NCBI GenBank assembly: GCA_015680685.1
Contig: MNCI01021413.1
Location: forward strand, 38,598-102,597
Origin: Gnetum montanum
Lineage: Eukaryota; Streptophyta; Gnetopsida; Gnetales; Gnetaceae
DNA: 64,000 bases
Direction of reading: 5' to 3'
Shown piece by piece: positions 10,119-19,120 of this stretch. The notes under the pieces were generated by a model, which was given only the letters and a program-made list of their open reading frames with translations, ran no database searches and was not told where the DNA came from. Positions within the stretch are counted from its first letter, which is position 1. Each line of letters starts with the position of its first letter. Both the position numbers and the translations under genes were made by a program.

Positions 10119-11154
10119 TCAGGGAATCCAAGGAGATTACCCTTACGATTTCTGACCGCGAGGCGAGGGATGTCCTCTTCCGTTATGACGATATTAAGGA
10201 CGCACAGCGTTGGCTCGGTCACTCGGCGGCCCCAGTCGCGGTGACCGCCAAGATCCGGGCAGTAGGGCTAATGCACTTGTTTTTGGCTGCGACCCCTGAT
10301 GTTCCCGCCAGTGAAATGATAGCTTTGGTCGACTCCTTCAGCGAGAAGGCGGAGCGTTTTTGCACGCGCGTGCATAACGTGCACGTAAGTTTCGATATCG
10401 ACGCTCTTCGCGGACCTGTTTGGCGTCCCCTCGAACGGCCTTCCTGTAAAGGTGAAGACCAAGAGGAGCCCTAGATTCCAGGAGTTTCTGAAGGAGTGGG
10501 TGAGGATCCCAAAAGAGACCAAAGGGTTTCCTTGTGACAAATTCGAGATGGGCGTTGCCAAGACACTGTATTCCCTTTTTCAGGCCCGGACTTTCCCCAA
10601 AACCCTCTCGCAGGCGAAGTTCTTTTCTGTAGAATAGACCCACATTACGCGAGAGGTTCTGGAGGAGGGAACCCGGTTCGATTGGGCAAGCCATTTGGCC
10701 AAGGGGCTGCGCAACGAAATGGTCAAGCTTCGCAAGAAGCTTGAGTCCCGCTTTAATGTGCATTACGCCTTTTTCATAGCTTGCCTCCGGCGGTTTGCTG
10801 AGTTTCTGGTCATCCAGAGAAATGGGGTCTGGGGACAGCAAGACCAAGACCAACTGTCCAGGCCTTGGATTGCCCACATTCTCAGCACTACCCGTGGGCA
10901 GGATCCGCCGAAAGGAATCGGGGAGTCGTTGTCTGTAACGACTAAAGGCTTGGCGGTGCCCCAAGTGCGAGGTCTCGACAGTCTGGGCGGGATAATGCCT
11001 ACCTACACTGGCGACGCCTCGCGAGGGAAGCGCGTGGCGAAAGAGATTGTGGAACCTGCAGCTCGGTGCAAGAGGCTCCGTCTAGCCGAGGCCCCTGGGG
11101 GTAATGCAAGCCAAACTGTTGCGGTCAAGGTTCAGTGGAATAAGCTTCCGCCTA
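10119..11154 (+). pseudogene. Antisense gene of E, exon 4: long unrecognised region
   Basis: It begins after a ttttcag acceptor. Conserved blocks shared with D are ADLFGVP-like, GTRFDWASHLAKGLRNE / GTPYNWAKYVVKGLRAE, and FNVHYAFFIACLRRFAEFLV. The general look (LFGVP, then a W/FFIACL block) recalls proteins annotated as putative plant transposon or mobile-domain proteins, but I cannot assign it. A lost base near 10411 shifts the frame before DLFGV, and TAG at 10635 replaces the Gln seen in D. The exon ends at a GTAAGT donor after a basic KRLRLAE stretch. Confidence 0.6.
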
Positions 11155-11235
11155 GTAAGTGTGAAAGGATTGTTGTACGCAATGTTTTATTTAGATAGTC
11201 TGGCATTATATGCTAACGTGCGGCGGTGTAAACAG

Positions 11236-11662
11236 TAAAAATGACAATGCAATTGACCCCTAAGACAGGGGCGATGATAGTAAGCTGTGGGGAGGGGGCC
11301 TCAATTTTGGAAGAAGAGGCCCCAGCTGTAAATGTGAGCCGTGTGCAGGTTCCAGTGCTTGAGGAGGCCCCAGCTACCGGAACCAGCGACGCACAGACTC
11401 CAGTGCGTGAAAGGGAAAGGGATACGAAAGACGTTGATGAAATCGCCACTGTCCCCGGCAGGGGTAATGAGTGCGTTAGCGTATTTGCAGGACCTTGTTA
11501 ATAGATGGAGTGTCTAACCAAATTACGCTACAGGGGAAGAAGATGCCTCTACGTCTGCAGCTGTGAGCAAAATGTGGAGAGACTTCCCCGACAAATTTGC
11601 CTTCATGGAAGGCGTCGTTAATGACATGATCGAGCGTTTGGAGCGTGTCGAACCTGGCGCTG
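11236..11662 (+). CDS. Antisense gene of E, exons 5 and 6
   Basis: Exon 5 (11236-11463) is acidic with repeated EEAPA-type units; exon 6 is 11534-11662. D has a matching acidic exon with repeated VEEEA/VEEKA units. Exon 6 carries DKFAFMEGVVNDMIERLERVEP, conserved in D as DKFAFMEGVFDDTIDRLRQID. Both introns are phase 1. Confidence 0.6.
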
Positions 11663-11739
11663 GTATGTTATAGCCGCGATGAGTTTATGGCATAATGTTT
11701 TAGTAATGTGTCATCCATATTGATGTTTTTTTCTGTCAG

Positions 11740-12557
11740 GAGCTCATCTTCGATGGGATCCCGCGGAGCCCATTGATTTGGACATAGCAGAACCCCCATC
11801 TAATGGGGCAGTCGTGCCACGCCACATTTATGAGGAAATGCGTAAATGTGCGTTACGCTCGACGCGCTCCGTATGGAAAAGTAGGGGCGTTAATGAAAGC
11901 CTATGGAAAAGGCTGCAGCAGTCGGAGCAGAAGGTTGAGTCCTTGACCAAAGAAGTCGAAGACCTAAGGGGACGGTACGAATTCCTACAGGCTCGAGTGA
12001 CGGGGGATGATGACTAGTGTACCACTGTTGTCGATCACTCCCGTTATTGGACAGCCATCAAGAATAGCGTACAGACCAGTCGGGCGTTAGTAAAGAAGAG
12101 GATGCAAATTGAACTCCTAGCTCAAAAAAGCTGGGACTGGAGGGACTACTGCGCCAGCGTACAGGAATGGGGGCAGAAAGAGAAGGACCACAAGCACCTA
12201 TATAAAAGGGAAAGCGCCGCTTATCGAAAACACTACTGCTATTCTGCCATCAAAGCTCAATCCCTGGAGGTTTTCGTGGATACCATCGGAGCGTCCGAAG
12301 CTTTCAAGAAGTTTGAAGAGCAGGTGACCATAACTGCGTCCTCGGAGAGGGCAATGGTTTTCCCTGGGGATCAGGCTACAATCCCTACCTTCTTCCCGGA
12401 TCCACCCCGCTGGAGTAGCGTGGAGAAGGGGAAGGTGAAAGCTGGAGTTGCTTTGGGCGAAGATGTGTGGCCAAACCTGACGGAGGACGAGATTATGCAG
12501 CGCCTGTGGGCTGGCCTAGACAAGCTTCCCTTCGTTACGGAAGTTTGGCCGTCGCGA
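11740..12557 (+). pseudogene. Antisense gene of E, exon 7: coiled coil
   Basis: The exon opens AHLRWDPAEPIDLD after a ttctgtcag acceptor. It then has a charged heptad-like stretch (LWKRLQQSEQKVESLTKEVE) and a Y/H-rich helical region (KDHKHLYKRESAAYRKHY). TAG at 12015-12017 interrupts it in frame, and the homologous D exon supports continuity through this point. It ends at CGA|GTAAAT. Confidence 0.6.
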
Positions 12558-12640
12558 GTAAATTTATGTATGACTTAGTCGGAGAGTTCTCTGGCTTGTG
12601 TTGTCTATTCTAATTTTTTTTTTATGTTATTTGGGTTTAG

Positions 12641-12889
12641 GTACCGGAAGAAGATAGGGAAAATACGCTAGCTGAGGGGTCGGGAGAGGAAACAGAGGAA
12701 GCAGAGGAGGAATGCAACGATGAAGAGCGTTCTCCTGTGAAGCCAGTGCCGGAACAAGAGCCTCATGAAGGGGCAATCTTTCGTGAAGGCATAATTCCCA
12801 GAAATGATGGCCCACTGGAGGACAACTTTTTGGGGCTAGATCCGGAGTTAAGGGATACCGGTGACAGTGGTAGCAGAGGGAATGCGTAA
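12641..12889 (+). CDS. Antisense gene of E, exon 8: acidic C-terminal tail
   Basis: It continues in phase 0 after tttgggtttag with EEDRENTLAEGSGEETEEAE, then proline/acidic residues, ending SREGNA and TAA at 12887-12889. D's last exon is much shorter (DPNEGVG to stop at 56294) but starts at the same junction. Confidence 0.6.
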   Translation, partial: VPEEDRENTLAEGSGEETEEAEEECNDEERSPVKPVPEQEPHEGAIFREGIIPRNDGPLEDNFLGLDPELRDTGDSGSRGNA

Positions 12890-13082
12890 TTATTATTTAC
12901 GCAAAATTTTATTGATGCAAGGTCAGGTATTATTCTGAATGACTGTTGACGAATTGTTATAAAGTCTAATGGATATTTGAAATGTTAATTAGTTTGTTGT
13001 TTAACTGTTTATGCTTTTGGCTGCATCAACGTGAAAATATATGTTAAGGATTCTGTCTAAGTGATACTGATGGGACGTAATA
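12890..13082 (+). other. Spacer after the antisense gene
   Basis: AT-rich, no reading frame. It would hold the 3' UTR and polyadenylation signals of the antisense gene; I cannot point to one confidently. Confidence 0.4.
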
Positions 13083-13330
13083 ACTAGTTTAAAGCGGTTG
13101 CGGGCCCGTTGCGTATTCCAGCGTAAATGGTTATAGCATGCAATACTGCGTTACTAGTTTAAGGCCATTGCGGGCCTGTTGCGTATTGTATAGCAAGCGT
13201 AGATAATGATAGTAGATAACTTTGGATAACTAGTTTAAGGCCGTTGCGGGCCGACTGCGTAACTACGTACAACGGTATGAATAGGTTGATTTTGTATAAC
13301 TAGTTTAAGGCCGTTGCGGGCCGTCCGCGT
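13083..13330. repeat. Hairpin-box cluster 3 of element E (4 units)
   Basis: Four units, CTAGTTTAA followed by GGCC-(6 nt)-GGCC in three of them, spaced 60-95 bp apart and each followed by a GCGTA-like word. They lie between the antisense gene's stop and the protease stop (convergent 3' ends). D has the matching cluster at 56446-56750. Confidence 0.85.
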
Positions 13331-13536
13331 AAATTGTAACAAAAATGTAATCCTGTATAAATGCGTGGAGCGATACGAAAGCGTAACTAATGCGGGTACG
13401 ATAAAACATGCAAAAAATGCAAAGCGTAAACACGGAAAGTAAATATAGCCTAAAAGTATGTTGAAACAAAAGAAGCTGTTAAATGGGGAGGGCGCTAACT
13501 TACAAGAGAATGGTGGTGTACGCAGAAGACCATTGT

Positions 13537-14349
13537 TCAACCGTCGATACGCAATTGTCTTTTAATGGCCTTTACGTTGAGCGCTGCGTAAGGGCGAGGA
13601 GGCTTGTGATTTGACTCCTCTACACTGTCATCCGAAAATGGCAGGTCAGCCCAGGCTAGACCGTCGTCATTGTTGTCAGTTTGTTTGGGGACTTGGAGAT
13701 GGGACTGACCGTCAGTTGTTTCAATCTCCGAACCCCGTTCTTCTTCAATGTTATTGACAGTCCTGGGGGTGACCTCGTCGCTGCGTATGATGACCTCCCC
13801 CCCGGCGTAGGGCAGGTGTATCTCTTGGTGTATTGGCGACGAAACTGCCCTCAGCTGGGCTAACCATGACCTCCCTAAGATCAAGTTGAAACCAGGCATC
13901 TCCTCGACGACTAAGAATGTGGCTTCGGTTGGGAATTGATCCCCCGCCACAAACTCAATACGCACCGTTCCCTTGACTTGAACCCGTACTCCGTTGAACG
14001 ATTTTACGCAGGCTGTTGTCATGGGAGTGATCTGGTCGACCAAGCCCAGCCTATCCACTATGGAATAAGGAACGACGTTAGCAGCTGCGCCATCATCCAC
14101 ATGCACCCTCCGGATCCGGTACTGGCCGACCTGAATGGTAATGAACATAGGCTCAGTCGTTACCCGACCTTTCTCAGGGTCGTCTTTGACGGACTCGTCA
14201 AGAAAGGTCAGCGAGGTAGGCTTGGGTTGTTCAGCTTCTGAAGGAAACCTGACAGCGTGTATCGCTTCCTCTTCTGCTGGTAGGTTGCCATCCACTGATA
14301 TGGATGTCAGCATGCGTACCATAGCATCATGGTGTTCTCGAGACGTCAT
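13537..14349 (-). CDS. Element E: retroviral-type aspartic protease
   Basis: The frame carries a retropepsin fold. TIQVGQYRIRRVHVDDGAAANVVPY holds the active-site DDGA where most families have DSG/DTG, and FNLILGRSWLAQL is the second conserved strand (ILG). An SPIHQEIHLP stretch follows. Tat-branch plant elements commonly show a modified triad here. Upstream an MTSREHHDAMVRML segment joins the gag linker through a few stops. The C-terminal tail is acidic and ends at 13537, next to hairpin cluster 3. It would cut the gag-pol polyprotein. The segment is uninterrupted, but the element is not autonomous. Confidence 0.85.
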   Translation of the reverse strand: MTSREHHDAMVRMLTSISVDGNLPAEEEAIHAVRFPSEAEQPKPTSLTFLDESVKDDPEKGRVTTEPMFITIQVGQYRIRRVHVDDGAAANVVPYSIVDRLGLVDQITPMTTACVKSFNGVRVQVKGTVRIEFVAGDQFPTEATFLVVEEMPGFNLILGRSWLAQLRAVSSPIHQEIHLPYAGGEVIIRSDEVTPRTVNNIEEERGSEIETTDGQSHLQVPKQTDNNDDGLAWADLPFSDDSVEESNHKPPRPYAALNVKAIKRQLRIDG

Positions 14350-15318
14350 CAGTAAGTCATACAGGCTCAGCGTTGTGTTCTTTTGCTTAAGAGCTTGTTT
14401 GACCTGCGTGAATGCATCAAGGAGGTCCTTCTCTCAGGCGAGTTGTTTATCCCCCTTGTCCTCCTCCATTCAGCCCAAGAGATGGATCTCTTGAGGCGGA
14501 GCAGTGTCAGTGGGAGGGTTGTTCTTTTTCCTGCCAAGAGAAGGTGGCTGCGTTTCTGTACCTTTAGCCTGCTTCTGGGGCATAGACAAAGGCACAGAGG
14601 CCAGGGGCCTAGGTTTAGGGAAGCCGAGCGTAAGGTGGTCTTTTGTTGCGTTAACTGTAGTGTTCTCCTCCTTTCGCTTGGGAGGCGATGACTGGTTGTT
14701 TTGACTGGAGGTCTGCCCCTGCGCGAGAGGAGCAGGCCGTGGTTCTGGCGCCCTAATAATGAAGGGCGTTCTAGGCGTGGGCGCGGACGGAGCTGCGACT
14801 TGACTGCCGCGTGACTGAGGGCATACTTGAGAAGGTGCCCGTATGATAAAAGGTGGTCGTGAGACCCCACTGACTACCGATGAAGTAGTTGGCCCCTTTG
14901 GTGAGCTGGCGGGCACGCGCAAAACAAAAGGCTGTTTTGGCGGTCCCTTACGCTCATCGTCCGTACTCACCACAGTGATTGTATAAGGATCGTAGTTTGC
15001 GTTCAACGGGTCCTTATATACATGCAGTGTTTGGTTTTCCGGACGCGTCGGGTTACTGCTGTCTAATTTTAGATGACCTTCGTCGATCATGCGTTGAATG
15101 TCGTCCTTTAACGCCCAGCAGTAATCCGTGTCGTGACCACACATCTGGTGGTAGTCACAGAAACGGTCCAGCCTGAAAGATCTCGGAACTGCTGGTTCGT
15201 TAGGTAAGGCTAAGGAAGGGTCCTTCAGCAGTTCACAGTGACGTCTGTGACGCTTCAGGGCTTCCTCGAACACCTTCTTAGGTTGAATGTGCCCTACCGC
15301 TAACAGTTGTTTCAGCAA
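14350..15318 (-). pseudogene. Element E: gag C-terminal region with C-H-G-H-C knuckle and PFIIRAP repeats
   Basis: The knuckle CDYHQMCGHDTDYC is followed by ALKDDIQRMIDEGHL, the diagnostic Tat/Ogre-type nucleocapsid arrangement. A proline-rich linker then holds three copies of a short motif: QPFVLRVP, PPFIIRAP and TPFIIRAP. D has four related copies, so the motif is selected or recently duplicated. The open frame ends at a TAG near 14470. The following LLDAFTQVKQALKQ helix leads toward protease with one or two stops. Confidence 0.85.
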
Positions 15319-15367
15319 TTAAGAATGCTTTACAAGTAAAGCCGCATATTTTGAACGATCTTTACGC

Positions 15368-16129
15368 TCAAAATTTGGCTTTGGCTGGGGGGCCTTCAGG
15401 GGCAGTCGTGGCTTGGCTGGTGCCGGCACTAGCTGTGGCCTCGGGAGGTGCTGTTGTGGGCACCTTCTTGTTCTTGTTCTTTGCGCTTTCAGTCAGCGCG
15501 GCTACTGTCGTTGTTGCTGCCTTACCCTTGTCTTTGGCCTTGTTATGTACGTTCCTGTAGGCGACATATGCTGGGTCCTTGCTGGTCTCCGCAACATCTT
15601 GGATGCTCCTAACTTGTGCGAAGGCCTGATGTAAATTACTTGAGGAAAGGTAGTACAGCTTTGACTTAGTGAAGTCATTGACTGCTCCCTTGAATATAGC
15701 CAGCATATGTGAGTCTGCGATCGGCTCGCGGATCTCGTTCAAGGTAGCATTCCAGCGCTGTATAAACTTTTGGACGGGCTCGAGCGGGTCTTGTTTCACC
15801 CCCATGAGCTGATCCAATGTGACTTCCAGCTTCAGGTTGTATTTGAAGCGGGTCACAAATTGAGTCAGCATCTCTTCCAAGGTTGAGATGGAAGAGCGTG
15901 GGAGGGCTCAGTACCAGTCCAAAGCTTTCCCTGTTAATGATATTGCAAAGACACTGATAATCGTATGTGGCCACTGTTGAAGCAACAAGGATTCAGATCG
16001 AAAGGTGACTAAGTGAGTGTTGGGATCCCCCTCCCCATTGTACTTGGTGAAATGAGGGAGGGACATCCCTGGCGGCAGTGACAACATAGGCACCATTGGA
16101 CTAATCGGATCATCCTGATAAAAGTCCAT
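15368..16129 (-). pseudogene. Element E: gag capsid core
   Basis: The capsid-like retrotransposon gag domain is clear. Landmarks are HFTKYNGEGDPNTHL, the FAISLTGKALDWY helix and the SISTLEEMLTQFVTRFKYN segment. QDPLEPVQKFIQRWNATL, a FTKSKLYYLSS stretch and DPAYVAYRN follow. One stop breaks the frame after LDWY. Basic Lys-rich and Ala-rich segments follow up to 15368. D carries the same domain at 58988-59400. Confidence 0.88.
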
Positions 16130-16169
16130 GATCTGAACAGCATCAGATCTAGCGGCTTTAAGGCGTCGA

Positions 16170-17262
16170 ACCTCCTCAGTGAGGGTCTATATAAGCTGGA
16201 AGGCTTGGTCCAGACCCGTTGACGGAGGTGCCTGTGCAGCAGGAACAGGAGGTTGGACCGGGAGGGAGGTGCGAGGGGAGCCTACGAATACCACCACCCG
16301 CTGGCTTGCGTAGAGGGGTTGGCAGCCGCCTGCTGCACATGATAGGGATAGGTATACTGCGGGATCCTCTGTGGAACTTGCGCCACAGGTGCAATCGGGG
16401 GCTGCACGCCATACACCACAGACTGAGTATGTTGCGTCGCTGGGTTGGCCCACTGACCTGCGGTGGGTTGTTGGACGTATGTTTGTGGCTGAGCGGTTGC
16501 GAGGATCTATTGAGTTTGCGGATGCGGAAGCGACGAGGCCTGGGCCGAGCGCGTTACAGATACGTTATGGGGTTGTCTCTGAGGGATGAAATGGGGTGCA
16601 GTGGTCACCGGGATCACCGCTGGGATACTAAGTACTTCTGGTAACAGACCCGCCCCCACGTTATTGTGAGGCATTTGTACTTGCAACCTGGACGGCTGTG
16701 CATTGGCCTGCGGAAGGACAGGAATGTGCGTCTGCGCGGTCACAGCTGGGTCCAGAGAGGCTACTTCTCCATTGAAAGGGAACAACGGATTTACGTACGT
16801 GTGGGGCGTCAGAGTATGGAATGAATGTTCCGACAAGGCCGCGAATTCGTCCTCTTCCTCTTCCCCATGTTGGGGCTCCACCACAGCTTGTGAAGCCTGA
16901 CCTTTGGCCATAACCAACTGTGTGATAAGTTCGTGTTGGTGTTCGGTCAAGGGGATTATGTCGTAAGCTGTCGGCTTAAAATCATAGCCCCCTCGGTGGA
17001 GCACCTCGAAGTTTCGTTTCGCTTCAAGCTCGGCTTGGCTGAGAGCTAGCCTCGCCTAGATCTTAACGCATATGAAGTTGTATTCTTCAGGGGTTATTAC
17101 CGTGAAGATAGGCTCTTTTCCCTGGAGCCTCAATGAACAGTGCAATGGTCCCTGAGGTCCCGTAGCACCAGGAGCTGGTCCTGTGACCGCCGTAGGATTG
17201 ATAGGTACGACACCCAGATCGGTAGGGACCAGGGCAGTTGTGTTTGAGTAAAAAGAATCCAT
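16170..17262 (-). pseudogene. Element E: gag N-terminal region
   Basis: It starts MDSFYSNTTALVP, about 230 nt inside the primer site. The YNFICVKI block is followed directly by TAG, then AELEAKRNFEVLHRGGYDF and a long Pro/Gln-rich low-complexity stretch (QAQ, PQT, QYTYPYH). At least one frameshift and several stops separate it from the capsid core. D has the same block with a stop at the same codon (TAA). A third copy inside D's left LTR reads Gln there. Confidence 0.75.
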
Positions 17263-17489
17263 TGATTAATGAAATCGAGAGTAACTGGTAATCGGATCTA
17301 AAAGAAAATGGCTGACAACAAAAAGCACAAAAAAGGCTTTCTACCTTGGAGGATTTCAAAGAAATTGTCCTTGCGACCGATCTATACCACGAGATTGACT
17401 GTAGACTTCCTTAGAGGTATTACGTATATGGTTTAGGGTATGGATCACTGCCAGGGCTACCCGAAGTATTCGGATCGGAGCCTAAAGGG

Positions 17490-17506
17490 CCCTCCTTCTA
17501 GCGCCA
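17490..17506 (-). promoter_or_regulatory. Primer binding site, tRNA-Asn type
   Basis: The plus strand reads CCTCCTTCTAGCGCCA, identical to the 3' end of plant tRNA-Asn(GTT) with CCA, six nucleotides from the 5' LTR. The tRNA match is from memory of the plant tRNA sequence. Tat-type elements are generally described with tRNA-Asn or similar primers. Confidence 0.75.
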
Positions 17507-17512
17507 GAAAAC

Positions 17513-18970
17513 TGTAACGACAGAAAATGTCGGCAGCTGGAAATACCGACCGAGATTCTGTGTATACAGTTTTAACCACAGATCCGCGCGAGGGCTATGC
17601 TAGAAAAAGCGAATCCACGTCGCCCTAAACGGTCTTGTCAATCAGACAAAGACTTACGGGTCAGTAAAACGATGGAGATTACGGATCTTTGCGTGTTACG
17701 ATTTGATTCGAGGGATCGTGAAACGGAAGGAAAATGACGTGGATGGATCACTACGATGATAACGTCAAACACGCCGAAGAGATGCCAATCAGGAAAGAAA
17801 CGCGTGATTTTCAAAGATCTACGTTTCGATTTCTGAAAGAATGTATGATTTGTATGTCACGTTACAATGGGAGAACCCCCCGATAACTTGATGTAAAAAT
17901 GAGCACAAAACAACAAGGAAACTGCCCAGACAGAAGTCCGATCTACCTCGTAGGCCAAAGCTGGGATGCAAGGATGGTCAAGCTCTGAGGTCTGCCGATC
18001 AACTATTTCTGACCGGTAGAGTCTGCAAACTAGGCGAGACGATCTCACAATCCCTATTCTGCTTCTTTGCTTCGAGTAGGTTCTACTCAGGGCAGCAATC
18101 GCTAAAGGAGAAAGTGGTATCTTCCCCAAAGGAATGATCTCTCTTGTTGCTAAGGCTCAAGTGCACTGTGCTCTGTTCTTGCTGAAGGATGGTGCTGTCG
18201 GCAGGCCAAAAAGTTGCCCTTTGTTTCTCTGCTCAAGGTGATAAGTGCTTCCTTGCTCTGAAAATGCTCTTTCCCTTTTGATTTCCTGCCCACAACAGTG
18301 ATAAATGCTCTGGTGCTCAAAAAAATGCCTCTGCTTCTCTGATTCGCCAACCCTTGTATCTTTGTCAACTGAGGTATTTATAGGCCGCGACGCTCCGTGG
18401 AAAAGACGCAACCCTGATGACGTGGGTCCCGAGTATTTCGGGTTCCATTGACATGACTGTGACTACGCACAACATGCTCGTTTGCGTGTTGTGCGTGTGA
18501 AGAGCAGGTACATGTTGAGCGTGTTTCAGTTGCTTTCAGGCTATATTACACTCATTCACGTTGTGTTGCGTATATGAGCGTAATCCGGTATAAAAACAAC
18601 AGGCTCAAAATTGTCTTGCGCTCACTACGCAGTCGCGCGTAACGAAGCGTAAAACAATGTTTAGTTTACGCTTACTACGCAGCCGCGCGTAACGAAGCGT
18701 AAATAATGTCTAGCCTTAGTGATGGAATACGCAATGATACGCACCGCCGCGTAACGAGCGTAAAGACAAGTTATTCATGCGCCACGAGAAAAAGTGTCGA
18801 ACTGTTGTGCTTCTCTAGACTTTGCCTTCGACTATTTTGGAGCTTATTACGCTCATTACGCTGTCGCGCGTAATAGAGCATAAACTTGTCCTTGAACAAA
18901 GCTGATGCGCGCTCTCGCTTGAATTGCGAATCTTTGCCTGAGGCCGACTCGTAATTTTCACGGTGTTTCA
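17513..18970 (-). repeat. Element E 5' LTR (1458 bp)
   Basis: It pairs with 3687-5209. It contains two 50-bp palindromic units (from 18616 and 18666), where the partner has three, and a minus-strand TATAAATA at 18375-18382. Confidence 0.95.
18375..18382 (-). promoter_or_regulatory. TATA box, element E 5' LTR
   Basis: TATAAATA on the minus strand in the promoter-bearing LTR, upstream of the tRNA-Asn primer site. This would drive the gag-pol RNA. Confidence 0.6.
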
Positions 18971-18975
18971 GTGCA

Positions 18976-19027
18976 TGAAACGCTCGTATTCGTATGGTTA
19001 AGTGTAGGGGTACCTTGCCGCTCATCA
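18976..19027 (+). mobile_element. Element A 3' LTR, second part
   Basis: It continues the LTR interrupted by E. The words CGTATTCGTATGG and TACC...GCTCATCA are the reverse complement of the start of the B and F LTRs. It ends at TCATCA. Confidence 0.9.
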
Positions 19028-19120
19028 TCAACCAACCCTAAGGGTTTGTCCCAACGATGTGAATGATTTCCTATGTTCTAATTAGTGCACAAACAACTAA
19101 GTCCCTCACAACAGCACCAA
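19028..19120 (-). mobile_element. Element F: 5' leader with tRNA-Asp-like primer site
   Basis: The sequence is collinear with 40030-40129 in B. The last 19 bases before the LTR (gtccctcacaacagcacca) are a decayed form of B's tRNA-Asp primer site. Only 93 bp of F's interior remain here; A's 3' end abuts it, so the rest of F must lie left of A, outside the window. Confidence 0.75.

Larger units (their letters stand above)
8794..12889 (+). pseudogene. Antisense multi-exon gene of element E, FCP1/HAD-like N-terminal domain (about 8 exons)
   Basis: This gene lies on the strand opposite to gag-pol, between protease and RT. Proposed exons are 8794-~8916 (tentative), 9180-9629, 9769-10022, 10119-11154, 11236-11463, 11534-11662, 11740-12557 and 12641-12889. 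All internal junctions are GT-AG, most donors being GTAAG-like and acceptors pyrimidine-rich, and the phases match across each junction. Element D carries the same gene with introns at the same places. The product would be about 1,050-1,100 residues: a degenerate FCP1/NIF-like HAD domain, a helical region, a long unrecognised region, acidic and coiled-coil segments, and an acidic tail. This copy has one frameshift near 10411 and stops near 10635 and 12015. Origin as a captured host gene is inference; an ancient element gene is the alternative. Confidence 0.75.
3687..18970 (-). mobile_element. Element E: Tat-like Ty3/gypsy LTR retrotransposon with an antisense intron-containing gene
   Basis: A complete insertion of 15,284 bp bounded by LTRs (3687-5209 and 17513-18970) and a perfect 5-bp target duplication, GTGCA. 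On the minus strand the order is 5' LTR, tRNA-Asn primer site, gag, protease, [antisense gene], RT, integrase C-terminus, hairpin cluster, non-coding region, polypurine tract, 3' LTR. The C-x2-H-x3-G-H-x4-C gag knuckle and the RT wording are typical of the Tat/Ogre branch. A deletion at about 7234 removed RNase H, the archaeal-type RNase H and most of integrase, so this copy cannot move by itself. It lies inside the 3' LTR of element A. Confidence 0.95.

Noticed and set aside
10338-10964. 208-codon minus-strand frame inside the antisense gene
   Set aside because: Complement shadow of exon 4; the plus-strand frame is the one conserved in D.
13083-13330. CRISPR-like appearance of the spaced repeats
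   Set aside because: Units and spacers are irregular, the units covary, and the context is a plant retrotransposon with introns nearby.
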